64,000 bases of DNA from Miltoncostaea sp963771025 (GTDB taxonomy: Bacteria > Actinomycetota > Thermoleophilia > Miltoncostaeales > Miltoncostaeaceae): NCBI GenBank assembly GCA_963771025.1, contig CAVYRL010000001.1:558001-622000 (forward strand). The letters run 5' to 3'. Position 1 is the first letter of the stretch. Each line of letters opens with the position of its first letter. This document shows positions 1 through 6,409 of this stretch, piece after piece. The notes beneath the pieces were generated by a model. The model saw nothing but the letters and a program-made list of their open reading frames with translations, was not told the origin of the DNA and made no database searches. A program made the translations under genes and the position numbers.

Positions 1-1
1 G

Positions 2-1501
2 CTCGCCGTCGTGCGGCGCATCCGTCGCGTGCGCCTGTACGCGATCGCCGTCGTCATGGCCGGCGTCGCCGTCGTGGGGCAGCTGCTGCTGGCCATCCTC
101 GGCTTCGCGCTGGTCTGGTCGTCCGACTCGCTCACGATGGGCGTCGATATCGGCAGCTCGCCATCGTGGACCTCGATCGCGCTGGCGCTCTCGCTGGCGA
201 CCCTCGCCTACACCGGGCTGGAGACGATCACGAACTTCGCCGCGGAGGCGCGCGAGCCGGGCCGCACCCTGCCGCGCAGCCTGTTCGTGGGGATCGGCGC
301 CGTCGTGCTGATCAACGTCGCCGTCTCGATGGTCGGTGTCTCCGCGTATCCGGTCGAGCCCAGCCCGGGGGCCCCCGGCGGGGTGGCGAGCGCGCTCTCG
401 ACCGACTGGCTCCAGGCGCCGCTGCTCGGTATCGCCACCGCCATCGGGGACGAGCTTCCCTGGGGCGGGGGCGCGCTGGAGTGGTTCGTCGGGGTCTCCG
501 ACGCCCTGATCCTGATCACGGCGATCGCCACCTCGATGGCCGGCGGGGAGCGCCTGGCGTATTCGATGGCCCGCTACAACATGCTGCCCCACGCTTTCGC
601 CCGCCCCGAGCGCGGCGCCTCTCCGACCGGCGCCGCGACCCTGGCGGCCGCCGTCATCGCCCCGGTGCTGATGGTGCTCGCCGACGCGGTCGGCGACGGC
701 GCGCGTTTCCTCGCCGGGCTGTACAGCTTCGGCGTGCTGATCGCGATGACGGCCGCGCAGGTCGCCGTGGTGCGCCTGCGCATCCGGGAGCCCGATCTGC
801 CACGGCCCTTCCGGGTGCCCGGCAGCGTGCGATGGCGAGGGGCCTCGATACCCGTGGTCTCGGTGATCGGCGCCGTGCTCACGCTGGTGCTGTGGGTCGC
901 CTCCCTGGCCACCCACGGCGGCGCCCGCGTGGCCGGCCCCGTGTGGCTGGTGCTCGGGATCGGCGTGTACCTGCTGTCACGCCGGGCGGGAGGGGAGAGC
1001 CTGCTGGGACGGGCGACGCCGGCCGTGCCCGACCTCGTGCCCACGCCCGAGCAGGACACGCGCACGATCCTGGTGCCGCTCAAGCTCAGCAACATCGGCG
1101 AGGAGGTGCTCGCGACGGCCATCAGGCTTGCCGAGGAGCGCGGCGCCGACGTGCGGGTGCTCTGCGTGGTCAAGGTCCCGCTCTCGCAGTCCCTCGAGGC
1201 GGTGGTCGGCGAGGAGGAGGCACGGGCCCGCGAGGCCATGGACGAGGTGGGCGAGATCGCCGAGGAGCAGGGCGTCGAGCTGCAGTCGCACCTGGTGCGC
1301 GCCCGCTCGCTCAGCGAGGCGATCATCACCGAGGCCGAGGACATCGGCGCCGACCTGATCGTGCTCGGGTCGGCTCCCCGTTGGCGCACCCATCGGCGAT
1401 TCTTCAGCCCGACCGTCGATCAGGTCTTGCGCGGAGCCCCGTGTGAGGTGATGGTCGTCACCTATCCCGAGGGCGTCCTGCCGGATGCCGAGGAGTCATG
1501 A
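2..1501 (+). CDS. APC-superfamily permease with C-terminal USP domain (5' truncated)
   Basis: The frame is open from the window edge, so the true start lies upstream; the first GTG at base 11 sits inside the protein. Roughly residues 1-330 alternate hydrophobic helices and short charged loops typical of the amino acid-polyamine-organocation family. From about residue 348 (RTILVPLKLSN) to the end is a universal stress protein fold. The usual Gly-rich nucleotide loop of USP domains reads GSAPRWRTHRRF, so ATP binding by that domain is doubtful. The next two genes encode TrkA proteins; APC permeases beside TrkA pairs occur in other actinobacteria (ceoBC locus), which suggests transport gated by NAD-binding subunits. 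Substrate is not decidable from sequence; potassium or amino acids are both possible. Confidence 0.85.
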   Translation, partial: LAVVRRIRRVRLYAIAVVMAGVAVVGQLLLAILGFALVWSSDSLTMGVDIGSSPSWTSIALALSLATLAYTGLETITNFAAEAREPGRTLPRSLFVGIGAVVLINVAVSMVGVSAYPVEPSPGAPGGVASALSTDWLQAPLLGIATAIGDELPWGGGALEWFVGVSDALILITAIATSMAGGERLAYSMARYNMLPHAFARPERGASPTGAATLAAAVIAPVLMVLADAVGDGARFLAGLYSFGVLIAMTAAQVAVVRLRIREPDLPRPFRVPGSVRWRGASIPVVSVIGAVLTLVLWVASLATHGGARVAGPVWLVLGIGVYLLSRRAGGESLLGRATPAVPDLVPTPEQDTRTILVPLKLSNIGEEVLATAIRLAEERGADVRVLCVVKVPLSQSLEAVVGEEEARAREAMDEVGEIAEEQGVELQSHLVRARSLSEAIITEAEDIGADLIVLGSAPRWRTHRRFFSPTVDQVLRGAPCEVMVVTYPEGVLPDAEES

Positions 1502-1508
1502 TGCATTC

Positions 1509-1922
1509 ATGAACGCGATCGTCGTGGGGTGTGGACGTGTGGGATCGACGCTCGCCCTGCGGCTCTCCGGCGATGGCTGGGAGGTCACCGTCATCGAGCT
1601 CAACGAGGACAACCTGGTCCGCCTCGGGCCGGAGTGGCGTCATCCGCTGGTCCTCGGGCACGGCATGGACGCGCGCGTGCTGGAGGAGGCGGGCATCGCC
1701 GACGCCGACGTCCTGATCGCCGCCACCGACGGCGACAACACCAACCTGGTGATCGCCCAGGTCGCCACCAAGCGCTACGGCGTCTCCCGCGTCGCGGCGC
1801 GCATCCAGGACCCGGCGCGGGCCGAGGCGTACGGCGGTCGGGGCTTCGAGATCATCTCGCCGGTGCAGATCGCGATCGAGAAGCTCGTCAAGTGGGCAAC
1901 GCTGGCCGGAAAGGTCGACTGA
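1509..1922 (+). CDS. TrkA-N domain protein (short TrkA, no TrkA-C domain)
   Basis: A 137-residue Rossmann protein beginning MNAIVVGCGRVGSTLA, which matches the NAD(H)-binding RCK/TrkA-N domain of potassium-channel and transporter gating subunits. The conserved acidic residue after strand 2 is present (VTVIELNEDN). The C-terminal TrkA-C ligand domain is absent. The protein stops at the end of the Rossmann domain (WATLAGKVD), so it probably pairs with the full TrkA encoded next. ATG 1509 is chosen because it directly precedes the first beta strand; a further upstream start at 1485 would only add non-homologous residues. The gene follows the permease by 7 bases and overlaps the next gene by one base. 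Confidence 0.88.
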   Translation: MNAIVVGCGRVGSTLALRLSGDGWEVTVIELNEDNLVRLGPEWRHPLVLGHGMDARVLEEAGIADADVLIAATDGDNTNLVIAQVATKRYGVSRVAARIQDPARAEAYGGRGFEIISPVQIAIEKLVKWATLAGKVD

Positions 1923-2584
1923 TGTTCGCCATCGTCGTGGGGGGCGGGAAGATCGGGGCCAACGTGACCCGGTCGCTGGTGGAGCGCGATCGCGAGGTGG
2001 TGCTCGTCGAGCACGACGCCGCGCGCGCCGACGTGCTGGAGGGGGAGTTCGGCCACCGCGTCGTGCACGGCGACGGCACCGAGCTGTACGTGCTGGAGCT
2101 GGCCGGCGTGACGCGCCCGCCCGACATCGTGGTCGCGGTCACCGGTGACGACGAGGACAACCTCGTCATCGCCCAGCTCTGCCGCGAGCGCTACGGCGTG
2201 GGGAAGGTGATCGCCCGGGTCAACGACCCGCGCAACCAGGACCACTTCGACCTGCTGGGCGTGGCCCCGACGGTCTGCTCGACGCTGCGCATCATGGCGC
2301 TCATCGAGCACGAGGTCCCCGAGCACGATCTGGTGCACCTGCTGGAGCTGCGCAAGGAGAACCTGGAGATCATCGAGGTCGAGATCGGCTCCAAGTGTCC
2401 CTCCGTCGGCAAACCGGTCGACGGCCTCGGCCTCCCCACGGGCTCGAAGCTGATCTCCGTGGTGCGCGGCGGCACCGCCGTCATCGCGGTCGGGTCAACC
2501 GTGCTGGCCCCGGGCGACCAGGTGCTCGCGATCCTCGAGCCCGGGCGCGAGGACGAGGTGCGCAAGATCCTGATCGGCCGGTGA
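1922..2584 (+). CDS. trkA: TrkA potassium uptake regulator (TrkA-N plus TrkA-C)
   Basis: A 220-residue protein with an N-terminal NAD-binding Rossmann domain (MFAIVVGGGKIGANVT, acidic VLVEHD after strand 2) and a C-terminal TrkA-C domain from about residue 140 (IIEVEIGSKCPSVGKPV to LEPGREDEV). Such proteins sit on the cytoplasmic face of K+ transporters and gate them in response to nucleotides. It is the full-length partner of the short TrkA just upstream; the two overlap at the stop/start. The operon-like spacing with the permease suggests that all three form one transport system. The stop overlaps the birA start by four bases (GTGA). Confidence 0.9.
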   Translation: MFAIVVGGGKIGANVTRSLVERDREVVLVEHDAARADVLEGEFGHRVVHGDGTELYVLELAGVTRPPDIVVAVTGDDEDNLVIAQLCRERYGVGKVIARVNDPRNQDHFDLLGVAPTVCSTLRIMALIEHEVPEHDLVHLLELRKENLEIIEVEIGSKCPSVGKPVDGLGLPTGSKLISVVRGGTAVIAVGSTVLAPGDQVLAILEPGREDEVRKILIGR

Positions 2585-3561
2585 CCGCCCCCGGCGGCGG
2601 CGACACCGCCGAGCGCCGCGAGCGGGTGCTCGCGGCCATCCTCGACGCCGGGGAGGCGGGCGTGTCGGGCGAGGCGCTGGCCGAGGCCATGGGCACCTCG
2701 CGCGCGTCGGTGCACCGCCACGTCGAGTCGCTGCGCCGCGACGGCCTGGACATCCTCAGCGCCCGCCAGGGCTACCGCCTGGCCGACGGCGTGGACCCCG
2801 TGGTGCCGCTGCGGGTCACCCCCCGGCTGAGCGCTCCCCTCGCCGGGCCGCTGACCTGGCTTCCCGAGACCGGCTCCACCAACGAGGATCTGATCGCCCT
2901 GGCGCGCGCGGGCGCCCCCGAGGGCACCGTGCTCGGGGCCGACATCCAGACCGCCGGCCGCGGTCGGCGCGGGCGCACCTGGATGGCCGCGCGCGGGCAC
3001 GGGCTGCTGGTCTCGGCGCTGCTGCGCCCCGGCATCCCGCCGGTGGACGCCGGCCTGCTCCCGGTCGTGGCCGCGGTCGCGGCCGCCGAGGCCCTCGGTC
3101 CCGACGCCCGCATCGTGTGGCCCAACGACATCGTCATCGACGGCCGCAAGGTGGCGGGCATCCTCTGCGAGCTGTCGGCCGATCAGGAGGGTGTCGCCTG
3201 GGCCGTGGTCGGCATCGGCATCAATGTCCGCTCCGCGCCGGCGCTCGACGACGCCCGCTGGACCCCCGGCGCGCTCGCCGACTTCGGCGATCCGCCCTCG
3301 CGGGCGAGTCTCCTGGTGCGCGTGCTCGCCTCCCTGGGCGATCGCTACCGCGAGTGGGTCGGCGCGGGCCCGGACGCGATCCTGGCGGCCTTCGCCGGGC
3401 GCGACGCCCTGGTGGGCCGGCGCATCACGGTCAGCCTCCCCGAGGGCGAGGTCTCCGGCCTCGCGGCCGGGACCGACGACCTCGGGCGCTTGCGCCTGCG
3501 CGGGGACGACGGGGAGGAGCGCCGCCTCGGCGCCGGCGAGGTCGTGCGGGTCTCCCACTAG
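2581..3561 (+). CDS. birA: biotin-[acetyl-CoA-carboxylase] ligase / HTH regulator BirA
   Basis: A 326-residue bifunctional BirA. Residues ~10-65 form a winged HTH (LAEAMGTSRASVHRHVESL), then the ligase core has GSTNED near 98-103 and the biotinyl-AMP loop GRGRRGRTW at 126-134, followed by WPNDI, KVAGIL and VGIGINV. A C-terminal SH3-like domain follows (GRRITVSLPEGEV). It attaches biotin to carboxylase carrier proteins and, with its HTH, may repress biotin genes. The start is GTG 2581, which overlaps the trkA stop; an earlier start would run inside trkA. No biotin gene is nearby. Confidence 0.95.
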   Translation: MTAPGGGDTAERRERVLAAILDAGEAGVSGEALAEAMGTSRASVHRHVESLRRDGLDILSARQGYRLADGVDPVVPLRVTPRLSAPLAGPLTWLPETGSTNEDLIALARAGAPEGTVLGADIQTAGRGRRGRTWMAARGHGLLVSALLRPGIPPVDAGLLPVVAAVAAAEALGPDARIVWPNDIVIDGRKVAGILCELSADQEGVAWAVVGIGINVRSAPALDDARWTPGALADFGDPPSRASLLVRVLASLGDRYREWVGAGPDAILAAFAGRDALVGRRITVSLPEGEVSGLAAGTDDLGRLRLRGDDGEERRLGAGEVVRVSH

Positions 3562-3583
3562 CCGACACCGCCCGCGCCACCCT

Positions 3584-3608
3584 CGCCGGCGGCACACCGC
3601 CGCCGGCG
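3584..3608. terminator. bidirectional terminator-like hairpin between birA and ArsR gene
   Basis: A perfect 9-bp inverted repeat CGCCGGCGG / CCGCCGGCG with a 7-base loop lies between two convergent genes. No T-tract follows, so this is a GC hairpin that could stop transcription from both sides; inference from position and structure. Confidence 0.5.
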
Positions 3609-3628
3609 TCGGCACCCGGGAGAGCCGC

Positions 3629-3946
3629 TCAGATCTCCACGGCGTGCTTGAGCCGGGCGAGGCGCTCGTCCCAGGCGCGCTCGGTGGATCGCAGCCAGGC
3701 CGTGGTGGGGTGCAGGGCGCCCTCGCGCAGCCGGTAGCGCACCTCGCGCCCCCGGCCCTCCAGGCGCTCCACCAGCCCCGCGTCCCGCAGCGTCGCCAGG
3801 TGCTTGGCCACGGCCTGACGGCTGATCGGCAATGTCTCGGTGAGCGACGGCACCGTCGTCGTGCCGTCGCGCAGCAGCGACTCCACCATCGACCTGCGGG
3901 TCGGATCGGCCAGCGCCGCGAACACCGCTCCCAGCGCGTCGCTCAC
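3629..3946 (-). CDS. ArsR-family winged-helix transcriptional regulator
   Basis: A 105-residue protein with the compact ArsR fold: ALADPTRRSMVESLL (helices 1-2), recognition helix ISRQAVAKHLATLRDAGL, and wing ERLEGRGREVRYRL. No metal-binding CxC or His motifs of ArsR/SmtB sensors are seen; this subgroup usually accompanies SRPBCC proteins. GTG 3946 is preferred because it begins just before helix 1 and overlaps the stop of the upstream SRPBCC gene. The long extension upstream in the same frame is antisense-like and Arg/Gly-rich. It is co-transcribed with the SRPBCC gene and likely controls it, and perhaps the divergent clpP, through the dyads at 4251-4298. Confidence 0.88.
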   Translation of the reverse strand: MSDALGAVFAALADPTRRSMVESLLRDGTTTVPSLTETLPISRQAVAKHLATLRDAGLVERLEGRGREVRYRLREGALHPTTAWLRSTERAWDERLARLKHAVEI

Positions 3947-4239
3947 ACGGCCACCGCGCAGAAACGGGCCGCGAGACGGGCCATCGGCACGATCGGCAGG
4001 GTCTCGGTCACCACCACGCGCGTCCCGGCGGGCGCCTCCACCACCAGGAACTCGACACGGGTGGCGGGCTCGTCGCCCTCCCACCACCACCACACCAGCC
4101 GGTGAGGGGGCTCGGACACCTCGACATGGATCTCGCGATCCGGCTCGTCCAGCCAGGCCTCGCGGCCCTCGTCGCTGGAGAGGGCGTCCCAGACGTCCTC
4201 GGGGGTGGCCTCCACCTCGATCTCACGTCGTGCGGGCAC
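3943..4239 (-). CDS. SRPBCC (AHSA1/START-like) domain protein
   Basis: A 98-residue protein with the START-like signature: REIEVEATPEDVWDALSSDEG at the N-terminus, then LVWWWWEGDEPATRVEFLV and a C-terminal helix. Members bind hydrophobic ligands in a deep pocket or act in Hsp90 regulation; the specific ligand is unknown. GTG 4239 is supported by a strong ribosome binding site, AAAGGAGGG, five bases upstream. It forms the first gene of a two-gene minus-strand operon with the ArsR regulator, an association seen widely in bacteria. The domain is slightly shorter than the usual 130-150 residues. Confidence 0.82.
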   Translation of the reverse strand: MPARREIEVEATPEDVWDALSSDEGREAWLDEPDREIHVEVSEPPHRLVWWWWEGDEPATRVEFLVVEAPAGTRVVVTETLPIVPMARLAARFCAVAV

Positions 4240-4250
4240 GCGGCCCTCCT

Positions 4251-4298
4251 TTGACAACTGATTGGTTGCTATGGTCACGACAACCACTGAGTTGTCGA
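4251..4298. promoter_or_regulatory. two CAAC-N6-GTTG dyads in a larger palindrome (candidate ArsR operator)
   Basis: Two copies of CAAC-N6-GTTG lie at 4255-4268 and 4281-4294. The whole block also forms an 18-base imperfect inverted repeat (15 of 18 matching) with a 12-base spacer. It fills the gap between the divergent SRPBCC-ArsR operon and clpP and overlaps the expected promoters of both. A TTGACA-like box starts at 4251. The symmetric form and position make it the best candidate binding site for the ArsR-type protein; inference. Confidence 0.7.
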
Positions 4299-4309
4299 AA
4301 GGATAGCCC

Positions 4310-4927
4310 ATGCCGCTCGTTCCCATGGTCGTCGAGCAGAGCCCCCGCGGGGAGCGCTCGTTCGACATCTACTCGCGCCTGCTCAACGAGCGGATCATCT
4401 TCCTCGGCCAGGCGGTCGACGACCAGATCGCCAACCTGGTGGTCGCCCAGTTGCTGCACCTCGAGAGCGACGACCCGGACAAGGACATCGCGCTCTACAT
4501 CAACTCCCCGGGCGGGGTCGTGTACTCCGGCCTCGCCATCTACGACACGATGCAGTTCATCCGGCCCGACGTGCAGACCATCTGCTTCGGCATCGCGATG
4601 AGCATGGGATCGCTGCTCCTCGCCGGGGGCGCGCCGGGCAAGCGCATGGCGCTGCCCAACAGCCGCATCCTCATCCACCAGCCGAGCGGCGGCTTCCAGG
4701 GGCAGGCGAGCGACATCGAGATCCACGCCAGGGAGACGATCGCCCTGCGCCGGCGCCTCGACGAGATCTACGCGCACCACACCGGCCAGACCGTCGAGCG
4801 GATCACCGACGACATGGAGCGCGACCGCTTCTTCACCGCCGAGCAGGCGCGCGACTACGGCCTGGTGGACCGCGTCATCGACGCCCACGAGATCACCACG
4901 TCACCGCTCGGCTTCCGGCCCTCCTAG
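4310..4927 (+). CDS. clpP: ClpP serine protease subunit, paralogue without clpX
   Basis: A 205-residue ClpP with the full catalytic triad Ser98 (GIAMSMG), His123 (LIHQP) and Asp172 (ERDRF). Family length is normal (about 195-210). ATG 4310 has a GAAAGGA ribosome site. It is closely similar to the clpP at 14093 from the N-terminal MVVEQ...RGERSFDIYSRLLNER onward, so the two are likely duplicates that may form mixed rings, as in other actinobacteria. Unlike that copy it is not beside clpX. It faces an ArsR regulator across a palindromic operator, so it may be an inducible protease subunit. The last four bases overlap a convergent small gene. Confidence 0.95.
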   Translation: MPLVPMVVEQSPRGERSFDIYSRLLNERIIFLGQAVDDQIANLVVAQLLHLESDDPDKDIALYINSPGGVVYSGLAIYDTMQFIRPDVQTICFGIAMSMGSLLLAGGAPGKRMALPNSRILIHQPSGGFQGQASDIEIHARETIALRRRLDEIYAHHTGQTVERITDDMERDRFFTAEQARDYGLVDRVIDAHEITTSPLGFRPS

Positions 4928-5064
4928 TGGTGGTGCGGCGCGTCGCAGGACTCGTGGTGGCAGTGGCACTCGCCGGCCTTGGGGTTCGCCTCGCAGAACG
5001 GAGAGCAGAACTTCTCGCCCTTCTTCGCCTCACAGGTGCACACGGAGTGCTGGCAGACGGCCAT
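4924..5064 (-). CDS. small Cys/His-rich metallothionein-like protein (46 aa)
   Basis: A short gene missed by length cut-offs. It encodes 46 residues with eight Cys (4, 9, 11, 20, 24, 33, 35, 40) and a His-rich end (CHCHHESCDAPHHH). The spacing, including CTCEAKKGEKFCSPFCEA and CHCHHESC, resembles bacterial SmtA-type metallothioneins, which bind Zn, Cd or Cu. A perfect AGGAGG ribosome site lies five bases before ATG 5064. It is convergent with clpP, overlapping its stop by four bases. Coding is supported by the ribosome site, the motif and the metal-ligand density; the metal is unknown. It could instead be a small zinc-ribbon protein. Confidence 0.8.
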   Translation of the reverse strand: MAVCQHSVCTCEAKKGEKFCSPFCEANPKAGECHCHHESCDAPHHH

Positions 5065-5158
5065 CGGAGCCTCCTATCGAATTGGGGGCCAATCCTGGCA
5101 TGACTCGCTCGCGTCTCGGGAGGGACGGGGCCGGGCGGGCCCCGGTAGCCTGCGCGGT

Positions 5159-6163
5159 GTGAGGGTCGCCCTCTACCACGGAGCCGGTCGCCTGACCCTC
5201 GAGGAGCGGCCCGATCCGGTCGCCGGCCCCGGCGAGCTCGTGGTGCGGGTGCGGGCGTGCGGGCTCTGCGGCAGCGATCTGATGCGGTGGTATCAGGACC
5301 CCCGTGCGCCGGTGGTGCTGGGGCACGAGCCGGCCGGTGAGGTGGTCGATGCCGGCCCGGGCGCGCCCTTCGCACGGGGCGACCGCGTGTTCGTGCACCA
5401 CCACGTGCCCTGCATGACCTGCGCCCTCTGCCGGGCGGGCCGCCACACGCTGTGCGAGACGTTCCGCCGCACCCGTCTCGACCCGGGCGGCCTTGCCGAG
5501 CTGATCCGGGTGCCGGCCGAGAATGCGCGCCTCGACACGCTGGCGCTGCCCGCCGGGGTCAGCGATCCGGACGCCACGCTGATCGAGCCGCTCGGGTGCG
5601 TCCTGCGCGGTCAGCGCTGGGCCGGGGTGGCACCCGGATCGCGGGTCGCCGTGATCGGCGCCGGGGCGATGGGCCTGCTGGAGATCGGCGCGGCGCTGGC
5701 GGCCGGGGCGGAGCGCGTGGTGGCGGTGGAGCCGCGCGCGGATCGCCGTGCCCGTGCCCTCGGCAGCGGTGCGGTCGCGGCGTTCGCCGACGACGACCCC
5801 GGCGCCGTGAGCGACGCGCTCGGGGGTCTCGCCGACCAGGTGTTCGTGTGCACGACGAAGGCCGAGGCCATCGCCGGCGCCCTCCACCTCGCCGGGCCCG
5901 CCGGCGTGGTGCAGCTCTTCGCGCCGCCCCGGCCCGGCACCGCGGTGCCCCTCGACCTCGGCGCGGTCTTCTTCCGCGAGGTCACCATCCAGTCGACCTA
6001 CTCGGCCGGGCCGCTCGACACCCGCGACGCCCTGGCCCTGCTGGCCGCGGGCGCCATCGCGACCGACGGGCTCGTCTCCCACCTGATCCCGCTCGAGCAC
6101 GTGGAGGAGGCCTTCCGGCTGGCGCGCTCGGGTGAGGCGACCAAGGTGGTCGTCCTGCCCTGA
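5159..6163 (+). CDS. zinc-dependent alcohol dehydrogenase, MDR superfamily
   Basis: A 334-residue medium-chain dehydrogenase/reductase. Catalytic-zinc ligands are Cys37 (GLCGSD) and His56-Glu57 (GHEPAGEV). The structural zinc is held by four cysteines at 85, 88, 91 and 99 (CMTCALCRAGRHTLC). A Rossmann GAGAMG loop near 164 binds NAD(P). The overall pattern is that of threonine/sorbitol dehydrogenase-like enzymes; the substrate is not identifiable. GTG 5159 starts right at the first beta strand (VRVALYHG); no clear ribosome site precedes it and the upstream extension overlaps the metallothionein-like gene, so a leaderless mRNA is possible. It stands alone, ending before a GC hairpin. Confidence 0.9.
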   Translation: MRVALYHGAGRLTLEERPDPVAGPGELVVRVRACGLCGSDLMRWYQDPRAPVVLGHEPAGEVVDAGPGAPFARGDRVFVHHHVPCMTCALCRAGRHTLCETFRRTRLDPGGLAELIRVPAENARLDTLALPAGVSDPDATLIEPLGCVLRGQRWAGVAPGSRVAVIGAGAMGLLEIGAALAAGAERVVAVEPRADRRARALGSGAVAAFADDDPGAVSDALGGLADQVFVCTTKAEAIAGALHLAGPAGVVQLFAPPRPGTAVPLDLGAVFFREVTIQSTYSAGPLDTRDALALLAAGAIATDGLVSHLIPLEHVEEAFRLARSGEATKVVVLP

Positions 6164-6409
6164 TCGCCCGGCCCGGTGCGTGCGCCCGGGTCTGCCCGGA
6201 GCCGGGGGGCGACCCCCGGGGCGCGCGGCGCCGGGGTGGGACTGCGGGATTCCCCGCGTCGGGAGTGAGGGGCGGCCCCGATTGCATGCGGGGACGGCTC
6301 GGCGAGCATCCGGGGGGCCCGGATCGTCTTTCGTATCCAATGCCGCGCGCGTCGACCGCCGACGCAGGGTGCCGGGCTCTGGCGAGGGCATGAGCGAGGA
6401 GGTCCGCTC
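6164..6409 (+). terminator. intergenic region with GC hairpins after the dehydrogenase
   Basis: A 246-base non-coding gap. CCGGGGG-gcga-CCCCCGG at 6202-6219 forms a strong stem-loop and GCGGG-N-CCCGC follows near 6245; either could terminate the dehydrogenase transcript. The downstream end carries a GAGGAGGT ribosome site (about 6395-6402) for the next gene. No convincing small gene or RNA was seen. Confidence 0.5.
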
